Position numbers and translations under genes: made by a program. A stretch of 64,000 nucleotides of DNA from an uncultured Thermoguttaceae bacterium (lineage in GTDB: Bacteria; Planctomycetota; Planctomycetia; Pirellulales; Thermoguttaceae), in contig CALIRO010000050.1 in the NCBI GenBank assembly GCA_938042245.1, forward strand, positions 1 to 64,000, written 5' to 3'. Positions 8,989 to 17,944 of the stretch are shown here, piece after piece (within the stretch, counting starts at the first letter, position 1; every line of letters starts with the position of its first letter). The notes below the pieces were generated by a model. That model worked only from the letters and a program-made list of their open reading frames with translations. It ran no database searches and had not been told where the DNA came from.

Positions 8989-10134
8989 TTAGTGTTGGGG
9001 CAAGAAGGGAAACAGACGGCGAAGTTCTTCTTTGGAGGGTTGGCGTCCGTATTCGCAGATTTCGAATGCCTCGGCATACTGGACTTTCTGGCCCACCTGT
9101 TCCCCGTACAGTTCGATCAGTTTGTCCCGATAGCGATTGGCCAGGTCGGCAAACCGCCGGCGGAAGCTCTCCCGCACCTGCTGGCGTTTGGCCTCCCGCT
9201 GTTCGGCGGTTTTGGGAGCCGTTTCGGCCGAACCTAGGGCGCCGCCCTCGATAAACTGCGATTCGATGGCTGCCAAAGCATCCAGCTTTTTATCGATGAC
9301 GGAATCAATAGCCACTACAATATCCGCCCGGAATGGCACCGGACGCTGAAATCCATCATAGGAATACAAAAACACAGGGTTTCGCTTCAGCGGCGGCGTA
9401 TCCGGACAAATAAACGGCACCGTTACCATAAAGGCCGAATCCTGAATCAACACCCCCACATAGCGATGATCCGGATGGTAATCGTATGGGCGATGGCCGA
9501 TGACGATGTCGGCCTGCCACTGGCGGATGAGCCGGGTGATCCGTTTCCGGTTTTCCAGCGTCGGTTCCAGTTCGCCGTCGTGGATGTCGAGCACTTGGGT
9601 GTGGATGCCGAGGATGTTGGCGGCTTGTTGAACTTCCATCGTTCGGCGTTGTGCCAGGGGGCCGCCGGCCATGCCCCAATGGCCAATATCGCCGTTAGTT
9701 ACCGAGACGAACTGGACATGGTGGCCCCCCTCAGCCCACAAGGCGGCCACGCCCCCGCAGCGAATTTCGGCGTCGTCCGGATGGGCGCCGAAACAGATGA
9801 TCCGCAGTTTGCCATCCTCCCCAGCAACGGCTTCCCCCCCTACAGCGGAAACCTGCTTGTTCCACTCGGACGCCTCCGCAGTCCCAGTTTGCAAGGAAAA
9901 CGATCTTTCTGCAAGGATGGAGCTTGCTGGCGAGGACCCCGACTCTAAATCACCGGGCGGACCCGTTTCTTTAGCCGATACCGCCCCTATCGCCCGCGTC
10001 CCTTCCGCAGGATCGCTAGAGGAGCGTTGTTCTTTCCATGTCTGGCCGATGCCACCTCCGACGAACATCCCCATCCCGACCAAAACCAACAAACTGCCCC
10101 ATATCACCAAACTGAACCAACGTCCGCTTTGCAT
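8989..10134 (-). CDS. LmbE / PIG-L family deacetylase, exported
   Basis: A 381-residue predicted zinc-dependent N-deacetylase of the LmbE/GlcNAc-PI de-N-acetylase family. The metal-binding signature AHPDDAE and the second motif YHPDHR are both present, so it should be active. Related enzymes remove acetyl groups from N-acetylglucosamine-containing molecules. An N-terminal hydrophobic stretch just after the chosen start (SLVIWGSLLVLVGMGMF) suggests export or membrane anchoring, followed by a low-complexity linker of ~70 residues before the catalytic domain. The ATG at 10134 has GGAAAGGG upstream; an ATG at 10173 lacks a spaced ribosome site. It is a single gene on the minus strand. Confidence 0.88.
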   Translation of the reverse strand: MQSGRWFSLVIWGSLLVLVGMGMFVGGGIGQTWKEQRSSSDPAEGTRAIGAVSAKETGPPGDLESGSSPASSILAERSFSLQTGTAEASEWNKQVSAVGGEAVAGEDGKLRIICFGAHPDDAEIRCGGVAALWAEGGHHVQFVSVTNGDIGHWGMAGGPLAQRRTMEVQQAANILGIHTQVLDIHDGELEPTLENRKRITRLIRQWQADIVIGHRPYDYHPDHRYVGVLIQDSAFMVTVPFICPDTPPLKRNPVFLYSYDGFQRPVPFRADIVVAIDSVIDKKLDALAAIESQFIEGGALGSAETAPKTAEQREAKRQQVRESFRRRFADLANRYRDKLIELYGEQVGQKVQYAEAFEICEYGRQPSKEELRRLFPFLPQH

Positions 10135-10270
10135 CGCAAGGCCCTTTCCACAAAAAAGGTCCACCCACACCATCTCCGAAACATATTTCTGCTAACATTT
10201 CCCCCAAATGATGCAACCGGTCATTTCTGGGAAAGCAGGAAGCTAGTTTTTTTCGAGGGATTTTTGCTCT

Positions 10271-10297
10271 CTGGATTTCCGCTTTTGCGGCAGGGAC
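10271..10297. repeat. Dispersed small palindrome copy (diverged)
   Basis: CTGGATTTCCGC...GCGGCAGGGAC is a diverged copy of the palindrome family seen at 1042, 3475, 14988, 28761, 28911, 31878, 32067, 45059 and 49053. Confidence 0.55.
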
Positions 10298-10416
10298 ACT
10301 CAGAGGCGTGGCGCCTAAAAAACAGGGCCTTCTTTCACTCGGCGGAAATCTGACGATTTCTGAGTTTTCAGAGGGATTGGCTCGGATCGGACTTTTAGCA
10401 GAAACGGAAGGTGCTT

Positions 10417-11193
10417 TTATCGGCGGCGGGATTTGGGTTGTTTTGGCTGCGCCAGGGCATCGGTCAGCATTTGGCGGAAACTCATCGCATTTCGGGGGGC
10501 GAAGGCCTCGTAGTCGTTATTGAAAAAGGCATACAAGGTTCGGCCTGGCAGATGGGGCCGAAGCCGCTCCACCCACTCGGCCAATTCTTGCTGGGAATAG
10601 TTATATCTATACAATTGCTTCCCTAATCCATGAAACCGCACATAGAGAAAGTCGGCCGTCGGCAGCAGATCGGGGGGCAATTTCGGATGGCTGACGGCCA
10701 CAAATGCCGCCCCATACCGCCCCAACAGCCGGGCCGTCTCCTCCCGCCACCAACTGGCATGGCGAAACTCCACCGCATGACGCACACCAGCCGCCTCCTG
10801 CCCAAGCAACTGTAAAAATCCCTCCAATCGCCCCAAATCCAGGTGCAACGACGGCGGCAATTGCCAAAGCAATACCCGCAGTGTCCCAAGCGGCAACACC
10901 CGCTCCAAAAACGCCCGAAGCACCTCCTGACAATCCACCAACTTCTGAAAATGCGTTACCCGACGGGTCCCTTTGACCACCAAATGGAAGTCCGCCGGCA
11001 ACCGCCGATTCCAAGCCGTGATCATCGTCCGAGGCGGAAAACGATAAAACGTGGAATTGATCTCCACCGTGTCGAACTGAGTTGTATAGTAGCTCAGACG
11101 CTCTGAGTCCGGCAGGTCCGGCGGATAAAACACCCCCGTCCAATCCGAATAGGTCCAACCGGAAGTGCCTACATGAATGTCGCCGGAGGACAT
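10417..11193 (-). CDS. DUF72 (YecE-like) family protein
   Basis: A 258-residue protein that is recognisably DUF72: it begins IHVGTSGWTYSDWTGVFYP, has YTTQFDTVEINSTFYRFP, and conserved LPPSLHLD, VEFRHASW and YVRFHG segments. The fold is a TIM barrel; the biochemical role of the family is not established. The ATG at 11193 has AAAGGAGG five bases upstream, a strong ribosome site. That site lies inside a 26-bp sequence that is duplicated 71 bp further upstream. No operon partner is evident. Confidence 0.9.
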   Translation of the reverse strand: MSSGDIHVGTSGWTYSDWTGVFYPPDLPDSERLSYYTTQFDTVEINSTFYRFPPRTMITAWNRRLPADFHLVVKGTRRVTHFQKLVDCQEVLRAFLERVLPLGTLRVLLWQLPPSLHLDLGRLEGFLQLLGQEAAGVRHAVEFRHASWWREETARLLGRYGAAFVAVSHPKLPPDLLPTADFLYVRFHGLGKQLYRYNYSQQELAEWVERLRPHLPGRTLYAFFNNDYEAFAPRNAMSFRQMLTDALAQPKQPKSRRR

Positions 11194-11196
11194 ACC

Positions 11197-11293
11197 CGCC
11201 TCCTTTGGACCAGCAACTTACCATACTGAGCCGGCGCCGTTGACGACCTGGCTGGCGTTATCGCCGCCGCCTCCTTTGGACCAGCAACTTACC
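11197..11293. repeat. Duplicated leader containing the DUF72 ribosome-binding site
   Basis: A 26-bp sequence (CGCCTCCTTTGGACCAGCAA followed by CTTACC on the plus strand) occurs at 11197-11222 and again at 11268-11293. Similarity continues for about 20 further bases (GGCGCCG). Read on the minus strand, the first copy supplies the AAAGGAGG of the DUF72 gene; the second copy has the same site but no start codon after it. Confidence 0.8.
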
Positions 11294-11473
11294 TTGTACT
11301 GAAGCGGCGCCGTTTCCCACGGACCCGTGCCGTCAGACGTTTCAGCGGCCTTATAGGGAGAAGATAAAAATCTCTAAAGCTCCGTTTCCCTCCCGGGGAA
11401 GCGTTCTGGCAGCGCATTGTCCGACAGATAACCAACCCAAAGCGGCCATTTGCCAAAATTGCCCCGCTTTCTC

Positions 11474-12211
11474 TCATTGGCCCGAATAACGAATCAGGGT
11501 TTTCGGAAGCTTTTCTCGAAGTTGTCGGACCCCCGGTTCCGTAACTTTGGTATTGAGAAGGTAAAGATGTCGGAGGTTTCGCAGCGGCTCCAGGTGTTTG
11601 AGGCCCTCGTCCGTGATGGCGGTATCGGAAAGATCCAACACTTGAAGTTTACTCAGAGCGGCCAACTCGGCAAGTCCCTGGTCGGTTATCCGTGTCGAAT
11701 CCAAAAAGAGCATTTCCAGGTTGGCCAGCTTTCCAAGATGCTTTAGCCCTTGGTCGCCTACCTGGGTGCGGGAAAGATAGAGCGTATGAAGCCGATGAAG
11801 TCCGGCCAAGGCGGCCATGCCCGCATCGCCGACCTCGGTCATCTTCAGATAGAGCACCTCCAGATTCCGCAGCCCGGCCAGATGTTTCAGCCCCGCATCC
11901 GTTATCCGGGTCTCCACCAGATCCAACACCCTCAAATGTTCTAGGCTAGCCAGGAGAGCTAAGGTACCATCATCCACTAACTCCCGGTGGAAAAAGACCA
12001 CCACCACATGGCCTTCCGAATCCGTCAGCACGCTGCGAACGGACGGCTGCTGTTGGATCGCCTCCGCTTCTGCGGGTTGCTCCGTCCAAGAGTCCGGTTG
12101 TTCTACCGCGGCGCTTCCCGATCGACCCATAAACCGAAACGCATCACAGCCCAAACAACCCAACATGCCTCCTATCGCCACGACGATCATCCAGTTACCC
12201 ACACTTCTCAT
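11474..12211 (-). CDS. Leucine-rich repeat protein, exported
   Basis: A 245-residue protein with a hydrophobic signal segment ending in Cys residues (about residues 8-24), possibly a lipoprotein signal although the lipobox is not canonical. From about residue 75 to the C-terminus it consists of about seven ~24-residue repeats of the form ITDAGLKHLAGLRNLEVLYL, the cysteine-free LRR type that I associate with planctomycetes. Such domains bind proteins; no enzyme motif is present. The ATG has AAGGGAAT upstream. The neighbours give no functional clue. Confidence 0.85.
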   Translation of the reverse strand: MRSVGNWMIVVAIGGMLGCLGCDAFRFMGRSGSAAVEQPDSWTEQPAEAEAIQQQPSVRSVLTDSEGHVVVVFFHRELVDDGTLALLASLEHLRVLDLVETRITDAGLKHLAGLRNLEVLYLKMTEVGDAGMAALAGLHRLHTLYLSRTQVGDQGLKHLGKLANLEMLFLDSTRITDQGLAELAALSKLQVLDLSDTAITDEGLKHLEPLRNLRHLYLLNTKVTEPGVRQLREKLPKTLIRYSGQ

Positions 12212-12329
12212 TCGGCCATTCCCTTAGTAGCTGTTAGACGTCGGAAAACCTTCAGGCTTAATCTGCCTTGTCAAAAGACTATTATAGCTTCGGATCCATC
12301 AGGGTAACAAGCTGAACGGGACCTGGCTC

Positions 12330-12480
12330 CCCGAAGTTGCTTTTTGCCGACGGAAAAGAGGCTGGCCCGCCGAGAGTGCCGCGGGAGAAGGTCCTTTCGC
12401 CTCTCCCCGCTGCGGCAGAGGCCAGCTTGACCGGAGGCGAAGCCGGCTGAGAGGGCCTCCACGTCTTTGCTCTCCCCGGA
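12330..12480. repeat. Dispersed repeat copy, diverged
   Basis: A diverged member of the CTCTCCCCGC-type inverted family (GCCTCTCCCC... and GGCAGAGGCC) between the leucine-rich-repeat gene and the WD40 fragment. No gene is seen here. Confidence 0.5.
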
Positions 12481-12508
12481 AAAGGCCTGCGAGGAGGCGG
12501 ACTTTACC

Positions 12509-12766
12509 TCAACGGACCTCCCACAGCTTGGCCGTCCTGTCCCCAGAGCCGGTGGCCAAAAACCGACCATCCGGACTAAAGGCGACCGACTTGACCGAGC
12601 CGGTATGTCCCTGGAAGGAGCGAACCAGTCGGCCAGTTTCTACCTCCCATAGCTTGGCCGTATGGTCATAGGAGCCGGTGGCCAAAAACCGCCCATCCGG
12701 ACTAAAGGCGACCGAAATGAGCGGCGCGGTATGTCCCTGGAAGGAGCGAAGTTCCTCCGCAGCCCC
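12509..12766 (-). pseudogene. Two WD40 repeats in frame behind the stop of the upstream ORF
   Basis: Directly after the TAA (12769-12767) of the 271-residue ORF, the same frame stays open for 85 codons and encodes two near-identical ~42-residue WD40 repeats, each with FQGHT, SVAFSPDGRFLATGS and TAKLWEV, ending in TGA at 12511-12509. The unit contains no initiation codon next to a ribosome site. Two WD40 repeats cannot close a propeller. The best reading is the surviving tail of a longer gene whose propeller was mostly deleted and then cut off by a new stop codon. Stop readthrough is the alternative. Confidence 0.7.
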
Positions 12767-13582
12767 TTAGGAAGGCCCGCCGGGGGTTGGTGGTTTAGAA
12801 GGGTTGGCCTCTGGCAAAGCTGGGGAGGCCGGTGCCGACTGCTCCGCAGGCTTCCCTTTGGGGGGCGCTGAAGATGGGGATTTCGGTTGATCCAAAGGCG
12901 AGGATTCTCTCTTTTCGTTTGAGGGGATCGGGCTAGCGATAGGGGGTTTTTCCAATGCTACTGGCCCTGGGGCCGAAGCTTTGGGTTGGAGCATCCGGAT
13001 TAAAAGAGCTACCAGAAGTACCACTCCCAGTCCCCCCATAGCCGCCAATATAGGGATTTCCCAGGATTTCCTTCTGGAAGCAAGCATTCGAGCCGCCAGG
13101 GACGCAGGTCTCTCAAGAGCAACAGGAAGGATTGGTTCCGGAGCGGGAAGCTCTGGCTGCCCAGGGGCTACAGGCGGCGGGCCTCCCGCGGCGGGAAAAG
13201 GCGGGCCTCCCAAAGCAACATCAGCCCCTCCTCCGGCCGGTCGTTCCGACATCGCAGCGCTGCGCGGCGGAGGTGGTAGCGGCGGCCCCGACCCCTGGGC
13301 GGCCAACTGGGCGCGAAGCTGAGCGTCGTACTGGGCTTTCTTTTGTGGATTCAACAGACAGATCTTCGCGGCCGCAATCTCGTTGAGAATTTTTTGCGAC
13401 AGGTCCGAATGCGGTCCCGTCTGGAACGTCCGTACATGGGCCATTCGGGCGTCCGCCGCATTGGCAATCACATCCGGATCCGATTCAAATAAGGCCAACC
13501 CCAATAACCGATAATGGTTAGTAGGCTGCTCATTGGGGGGAATGCCTAGCCACTTGTGATAGGGATCAAACACGCCGCTCAT
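12767..13582 (-). CDS. Planctomycete J-like-domain protein with one TM helix; probably truncated before a WD40 tail
   Basis: A 271-residue protein. Residues ~6-95 form a module I associate with planctomycete genomes: DPYHKWLGIPP, NHYRLLGLALFESDPDVI, QTGPHSDLSQKILNEIAAA, LLNPQKKAQYDAQL. The spacing resembles a DnaJ-like domain, but there is no HPD. Then come a Pro/Gly-rich linker, one hydrophobic helix (IPILAAMGGLGVVLLVALLIRML, about 175-198) and a Pro/Ser/Lys-rich tail to the stop. WD40 repeats follow in frame immediately after the TAA, so the gene may once have been longer. The ATG lacks a clear ribosome site. Function unknown. Confidence 0.75.
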   Translation of the reverse strand: MSGVFDPYHKWLGIPPNEQPTNHYRLLGLALFESDPDVIANAADARMAHVRTFQTGPHSDLSQKILNEIAAAKICLLNPQKKAQYDAQLRAQLAAQGSGPPLPPPPRSAAMSERPAGGGADVALGGPPFPAAGGPPPVAPGQPELPAPEPILPVALERPASLAARMLASRRKSWEIPILAAMGGLGVVLLVALLIRMLQPKASAPGPVALEKPPIASPIPSNEKRESSPLDQPKSPSSAPPKGKPAEQSAPASPALPEANPSKPPTPGGPS

Positions 13583-14029
13583 GGCGTCTGTCCATCATGC
13601 CGGTTTTACTCAAGGTAGACCCTTAGGGAACCGAAAACCTCCCGGCCGGTCTGGGAGGACTAAAAAACACCTAATCATATTTTTTGTAGCCGCCTCCACT
13701 GGTGCCGTCAAGTATGGGGAAAACTTTTTCAAGAAATTTTTGCAAAACGCATTCCGGAAGCTCTGCAAAATTCTGAACGCCGCATGAACTTTATGAACAT
13801 TTCATCCTAGTCTTCCTGAAAAGATTTTAGATTAGAGCTACTGTTGTGCTAGCATCGCTAGCAACCCCCTGGTGGGGCAATAGCACCACCGCACGAAGTA
13901 GTGTAAAAACATATCCTTCGAATGATTCAGAAATTCCTTCCGACGTTGTGTGCAAGCGGAACCCCTCCAACCCCTGGGGTAGCGGCCGGGCCGGAGGAAA
14001 CGGAAGGGGTTGGCAGATTGGTTGCCGGC
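13583..14029. other. Gene-free stretch holding dispersed-repeat copy A
   Basis: No gene is seen. The part from 13755 to about 13945 is a diverged copy of a ~190-bp sequence also present at 37277-37470, listed separately. Confidence 0.6.
13755..13945 (+). repeat. Long dispersed repeat, copy A (~190 bp)
   Basis: The block GGAAGCTCTGCAAAATTCTG through CATGAACTTTATGAACATTT matches 37277-37323 with few changes. A second block, GTAGTGTAAAAACATATCCT plus ATTCAGA...CCT, matches 37424-37470 in the same order and at the same distance. The middle part is diverged. This is too ordered to be chance; it may be an RNA gene family, a regulatory leader or a non-autonomous element. Confidence 0.7.
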
Positions 14030-14464
14030 CTACTCTGGCCGGTGGAGGGGGCAGGGGACAGCCCGGAGAAATCGGCCTCCGCTTTCATACCATCCGTGCT
14101 CGGTAAATCGGCACCAACGAATGTCCAGTAGAAAAGCAATCCATTGGCCGGACGCCGTCTCAAAAGAGGCGATCATTCGCCGATCGGCCAAGGGGTGGAA
14201 ATGATAAAATCCGAAGCCCACTGCGGAGATATGTTTGCCCACCACCACGATGGACTGGTCGGTTGGGCTGAGGCCATCGGCTGCCAGCCGAGTTAATTGC
14301 ACTAAATAAGGAAAAGGATACCGTTGCTCTTGTCGTCGTTCCGGCCAATGCTCCTGAGAAACTAGTCCATCCAACAAATGCGCCACTTGAGTGCGGATCT
14401 GGGGATCAGATGGCCAAGCTTGTAAAGGAGATGCGAGCGGGTCTTGGAACCCAATGGCTTTCAT
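14030..14464 (-). CDS. PilZ-like domain protein
   Basis: A 144-residue protein. Its core resembles PilZ: the basic RRQEQRYPFPYLVQL corresponds to the RxxxR strand, and the later HISAVGFGFYH to the D/NxSxxG motif, here with HIS in place of the acidic residue. Beta-strand-rich sequence follows to the end. PilZ domains bind cyclic-di-GMP; the altered second motif makes nucleotide binding uncertain. The ATG at 14464 has AAGGAG six bases upstream, much better than the GTG at 14485. No partner gene is adjacent. Confidence 0.65.
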   Translation of the reverse strand: MKAIGFQDPLASPLQAWPSDPQIRTQVAHLLDGLVSQEHWPERRQEQRYPFPYLVQLTRLAADGLSPTDQSIVVVGKHISAVGFGFYHFHPLADRRMIASFETASGQWIAFLLDIRWCRFTEHGWYESGGRFLRAVPCPLHRPE

Positions 14465-15419
14465 AAACCTCTCCTTATTCTCCACGGGAGCAGACTTCAG
14501 TGGGTTCGGAGAAAACCCCGTTTGCGGGATCTCTTAGAGGGCAATATGCCCGATTCCCTACGGCCTGGTGGTCTAGTCAAACGAGTTTGAGGTCCGGTGG
14601 CTGGGGAGAGTTTGGGCATGGCCTTTCATCCAAGAGGCGGCCAATTTTCGTAGGGTGTGAAGGAATTACCGCCACCTCAGGGTACCCAAACCGAAAAGCC
14701 CACCGGCAGGAAAAGACTCGGATGGAGAAGACGAGTCGCTAAACGTGAGTGTTGCCGATTTTTCACAACTTTTTCTGTTTCCAGCAGTTACGGAGAAAAC
14801 TACATCTGTTCATGTAGTTTCCCACCTCCCATCCTCACAATAGGTTAGGAGCTTGCCTCTTCGGAGCAGCCCCTAAATTGGGTAACACTCCAGCCGCAGG
14901 AAGCACTCCCTTGCATTTTCCCAGGAAGCTCCTATGGTGTCCCTGCCGCGAAAGCAGCAGGGCAGAAAAAGGAACCCATTAAAAACACCTGGATTCCTGC
15001 CTGCGCAGGAAGGCCTTGTTACCCCCTTGGGCGGAAAAGTTACCCCATTGGCCAAAATCGACTGAAATTGGCCTTTTCAAATTGCCATTTCAAATCTAGG
15101 TTATAAACCCCCGGCAGGCAAATCCGCCTATCGGAGGCTTTTTCTTCCCACACGGAGGGATGCTCGGAAACAAAGCCCTCGAAAAGAAAGCCAATTGGAA
15201 CCTAGCGGGCAAATGGCCAGCCAGGGTAGGAGCCTGGAGAAGTTTTTTTCCCGAATTTCGCTCGGCTGGCAGGGGAGTTTTTCCTGCTTTTGGCGAGTTT
15301 AGGAAGCACAAAAAGCTTTTTCTTGTACTGCTTCGTATAGGGTTCCGGGTTACCCCTTATTAGGGGAGTTTTACCCCCATAATCCTTAAATCCCCTCGCT
15401 TCCTTCTAAGATGAAGTGA
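14465..15419. other. 950-bp gene-free region
   Basis: No credible gene. It contains a copy of the small palindrome family at 14988-15013 and a local inverted repeat CCCTGC...GCAGGG at 14941-14962. The 15110-15150 part (GCCTATCGGAGGC followed by five T) is weakly terminator-like. The stretch lies between the minus-strand PilZ-like gene and the plus-strand kinase gene, so divergent promoters are expected here, but I could not assign them. Confidence 0.5.
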
Positions 15420-17645
15420 GTGGCTATGGACGTATGGAGCCGGCGCCAGGAAGGCAATTGGCAATGGACGGTGCTGCCTGAGTGGGAATTCCTGTTTGGA
15501 GGTCTCCCAGAGCGGCCCCTAGAGCGATGGTCCCGCCTTTATCAAATGGAATGTGTGAAACAAGGGCCCCATCGAGCCGTGTATCGGGTCCAAACCCCCC
15601 AAGGGGCCTTTTATGCCAAGCATTACCGAGCGCCTCGGTGGACGGATCCATGGAGGAATTTTTTCCGTGGTTGTCCAGCCCAACGGGAGTTCCAGACCCT
15701 GCTGGCAGTGGCAGAACGGGGGATACCGACGCTTCGGCCGATCGGATGGGCCAAACCAGTCGGGTGGGCAGGCTTGTGCAATAGCCTCCTGCTGACCGAG
15801 GCCATCCCGAATGCGATTTCCCTGGACGAATACTTCCAGACCTTGCCGGCCCCGTGGTCCTCCATATATCGGTCCAAGATATCTTGGTCGTTTTTAAGAC
15901 ACTTAGCCCAGTTTCTGGCTCAGTGCCATCAGGCAGGCATCCAGCATCAAGATCTCCATACGGGCAATATTCTGGTAGTGGCCGGGGAGACGGCTGAAGA
16001 GCAGGGAGAAGACTCCTACCCTCGGTTTCGATTTTTCCTGACGGACGGCCAGGCCGTCCGACTCGGAAAACCTTTAGATCGACCCACTAGTCTGAAGAAT
16101 CTGGCTCTATTGGCAGGCGCTTGGCGAGAGCGCACTACGCCCAGCCAGCGTTGGTATTTTTGGAAACAGTATTGTCAAGCCCGGCCGGAAATAGGCTTTG
16201 ATTTGCCTTCGGATGCGGAGCGGATCGATCGGCTGGGGTTTGAGCATCGGCTTCGGCTTTACGGACACCGAGATCGCCGGCTTTTCAGGACCAACCCGAA
16301 CGTGATGCGTCTGAGTTTTGCAGGTGGGAAAATCTTTGCCCTGGCCAATCAAAACCTCCAACATCTATGGGGGTGGGCATCGGCCCCAGAGGCCCTGCTG
16401 GAGCAGTCGCTGCACCGGGCTGTCAAACTAGGTCATCATAGTGTGGTGGTGGAGGCGGATTGGCCGGTACCGGAGGAGGCAGGGGAGCCAAATGCCTTCT
16501 ATCGGGTGGTTCAACCACCCAGAGAAGATAGGTTGGACCTGAAGGATGGGGCCGGGCAGGCAAAGGCCTTCGGTGGAGTGGCTCAGGCAAGCCTGGCCGA
16601 GCACTCCTCGATTCCGCCTCCGCATTTTGCCCATGTTGGGACCTCCCCCCGTTCGGGGGGAAATGTGGAAATCGCCGCTCTATCTTCCGAAGCTCGGGCT
16701 GAAACAAGAAGCTTGTTCCACAGATTTGCCTCATTTGCCCCCAAAATGGGGGGATCAATGCCCACAACTATGTCTCCGGATCCAACTCAGGGTTCTGCCC
16801 AATACCCTGCTCCTTTAGGGGATAAATCCACCTATCTTGGGCAAAATCCTTCTTTTACTTCTTTTTCGGCTAGGGAAAATAGGAACTCAGACAGGGAAAA
16901 TGAGATCTTCAACCCCCCCAAAGATGTATATAATATACCGTTCAAGGAGGATAAGCCTCCAAAGAAAAAGCTTGTGGAACTTGATCATCCCCCTTTTCGG
17001 GTGGCGTTGAAGCGTATTCGGGAGGGAGGTGGCTGGAGGGGTTGGCTGAGATATTTGCGATGGAGCCGGGCACGTCGGGCTTGGTGGGCAGGGCATGTCC
17101 TCCTACAGCGGGGGATTGCAACCCCATTACCCATCGCTCTGTATGAACCCCCCTCTCGGACCATACCTTATTACTCCTATCTGGTTACCGAATGGATCCC
17201 CCAGGCACAAAATCTCCACCTTTGGGGTTGGCAAATCGCTCGGCTTCCAGAGGCCGAACGCTTTCGCCTTGCATGCCAATGTGCCGAAAGTTTAGGTCGG
17301 CTAGTGGGCCGTCTGCATGCGTATCGAATCCGCCACGGCGATCTGAACATGACGAATATCTTAGTGCGTGCAGAAGCGGACAAGGTGCGGACTTGGCTTT
17401 TGGATGTGGATCGGATCCGAATAGGGGGCCGGTTCCAGCGGGGATATCTGAAAGATTTGCTTCGATTAGCCCAAGGCCTGCCAGCCCATCCATGGGTCCC
17501 CCCCAGTGTGGTTTGCCGATTTTTCCGAGCTTATCTAAAGCAGTTTCCCGCCTGGGCTAGGCCCGATTGGAAAAGCCTCTGGCGCAGGCTTCAACAAGAG
17601 TTGACCCGCTGGCAAGAGAAAAAAGCTAACCCCCCTCTGCTATAA
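15420..17645 (+). CDS. Tandem WaaP/Kdo-type lipopolysaccharide-kinase-like protein
   Basis: A 741-residue protein with two atypical kinase domains of the WaaP/Kdo/InaA class. The first (about 35-260) has HQDLHTGNIL with the catalytic-loop Asp near 178. The second (about 315-730) has RHGDLNMTNIL with Asp near 641 and an LLDVDRIR metal-binding segment. Between the start of the second N-lobe (AVKLGHHSVVVEA, FYRVVQPP) and its Lys-bearing strand (FRVALKRI) sits a ~140-residue low-complexity stretch (about 375-515), so that kinase carries a long insertion. Such kinases phosphorylate sugars of envelope polysaccharide in Gram-negatives. The start is GTG at 15420, or ATG at 15426. No operon partner. 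Confidence 0.8.
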   Translation: MAMDVWSRRQEGNWQWTVLPEWEFLFGGLPERPLERWSRLYQMECVKQGPHRAVYRVQTPQGAFYAKHYRAPRWTDPWRNFFRGCPAQREFQTLLAVAERGIPTLRPIGWAKPVGWAGLCNSLLLTEAIPNAISLDEYFQTLPAPWSSIYRSKISWSFLRHLAQFLAQCHQAGIQHQDLHTGNILVVAGETAEEQGEDSYPRFRFFLTDGQAVRLGKPLDRPTSLKNLALLAGAWRERTTPSQRWYFWKQYCQARPEIGFDLPSDAERIDRLGFEHRLRLYGHRDRRLFRTNPNVMRLSFAGGKIFALANQNLQHLWGWASAPEALLEQSLHRAVKLGHHSVVVEADWPVPEEAGEPNAFYRVVQPPREDRLDLKDGAGQAKAFGGVAQASLAEHSSIPPPHFAHVGTSPRSGGNVEIAALSSEARAETRSLFHRFASFAPKMGGSMPTTMSPDPTQGSAQYPAPLGDKSTYLGQNPSFTSFSARENRNSDRENEIFNPPKDVYNIPFKEDKPPKKKLVELDHPPFRVALKRIREGGGWRGWLRYLRWSRARRAWWAGHVLLQRGIATPLPIALYEPPSRTIPYYSYLVTEWIPQAQNLHLWGWQIARLPEAERFRLACQCAESLGRLVGRLHAYRIRHGDLNMTNILVRAEADKVRTWLLDVDRIRIGGRFQRGYLKDLLRLAQGLPAHPWVPPSVVCRFFRAYLKQFPAWARPDWKSLWRRLQQELTRWQEKKANPPLL

Positions 17646-17944
17646 AATCCCAGCTATGTAGCACCGGTGCCGGGCCTGCAGAATCTGCAACTACAGCCAG
17701 ACGTCCAATTTTGCTATCAAACTCTCCGCTATTTGGCACTCCGAGTAGTTGTTACCGCCCTCCCCAAGAAGGTATATTGCTCAGAAGTGGGCCTCTTTCG
17801 GGGGCCAAGCTCGCTGGAGGATTTTCCCCGAATCAGCAATCCCCGAAACTCCCCACCCGTTTGATGAACTAAACAGCCCACCGGGTGTTTTGCCGTTGTG
17901 GCTGGTTTTTGCACCGTTGGTACCCTTTAGAAGGAGGTTTTCCC

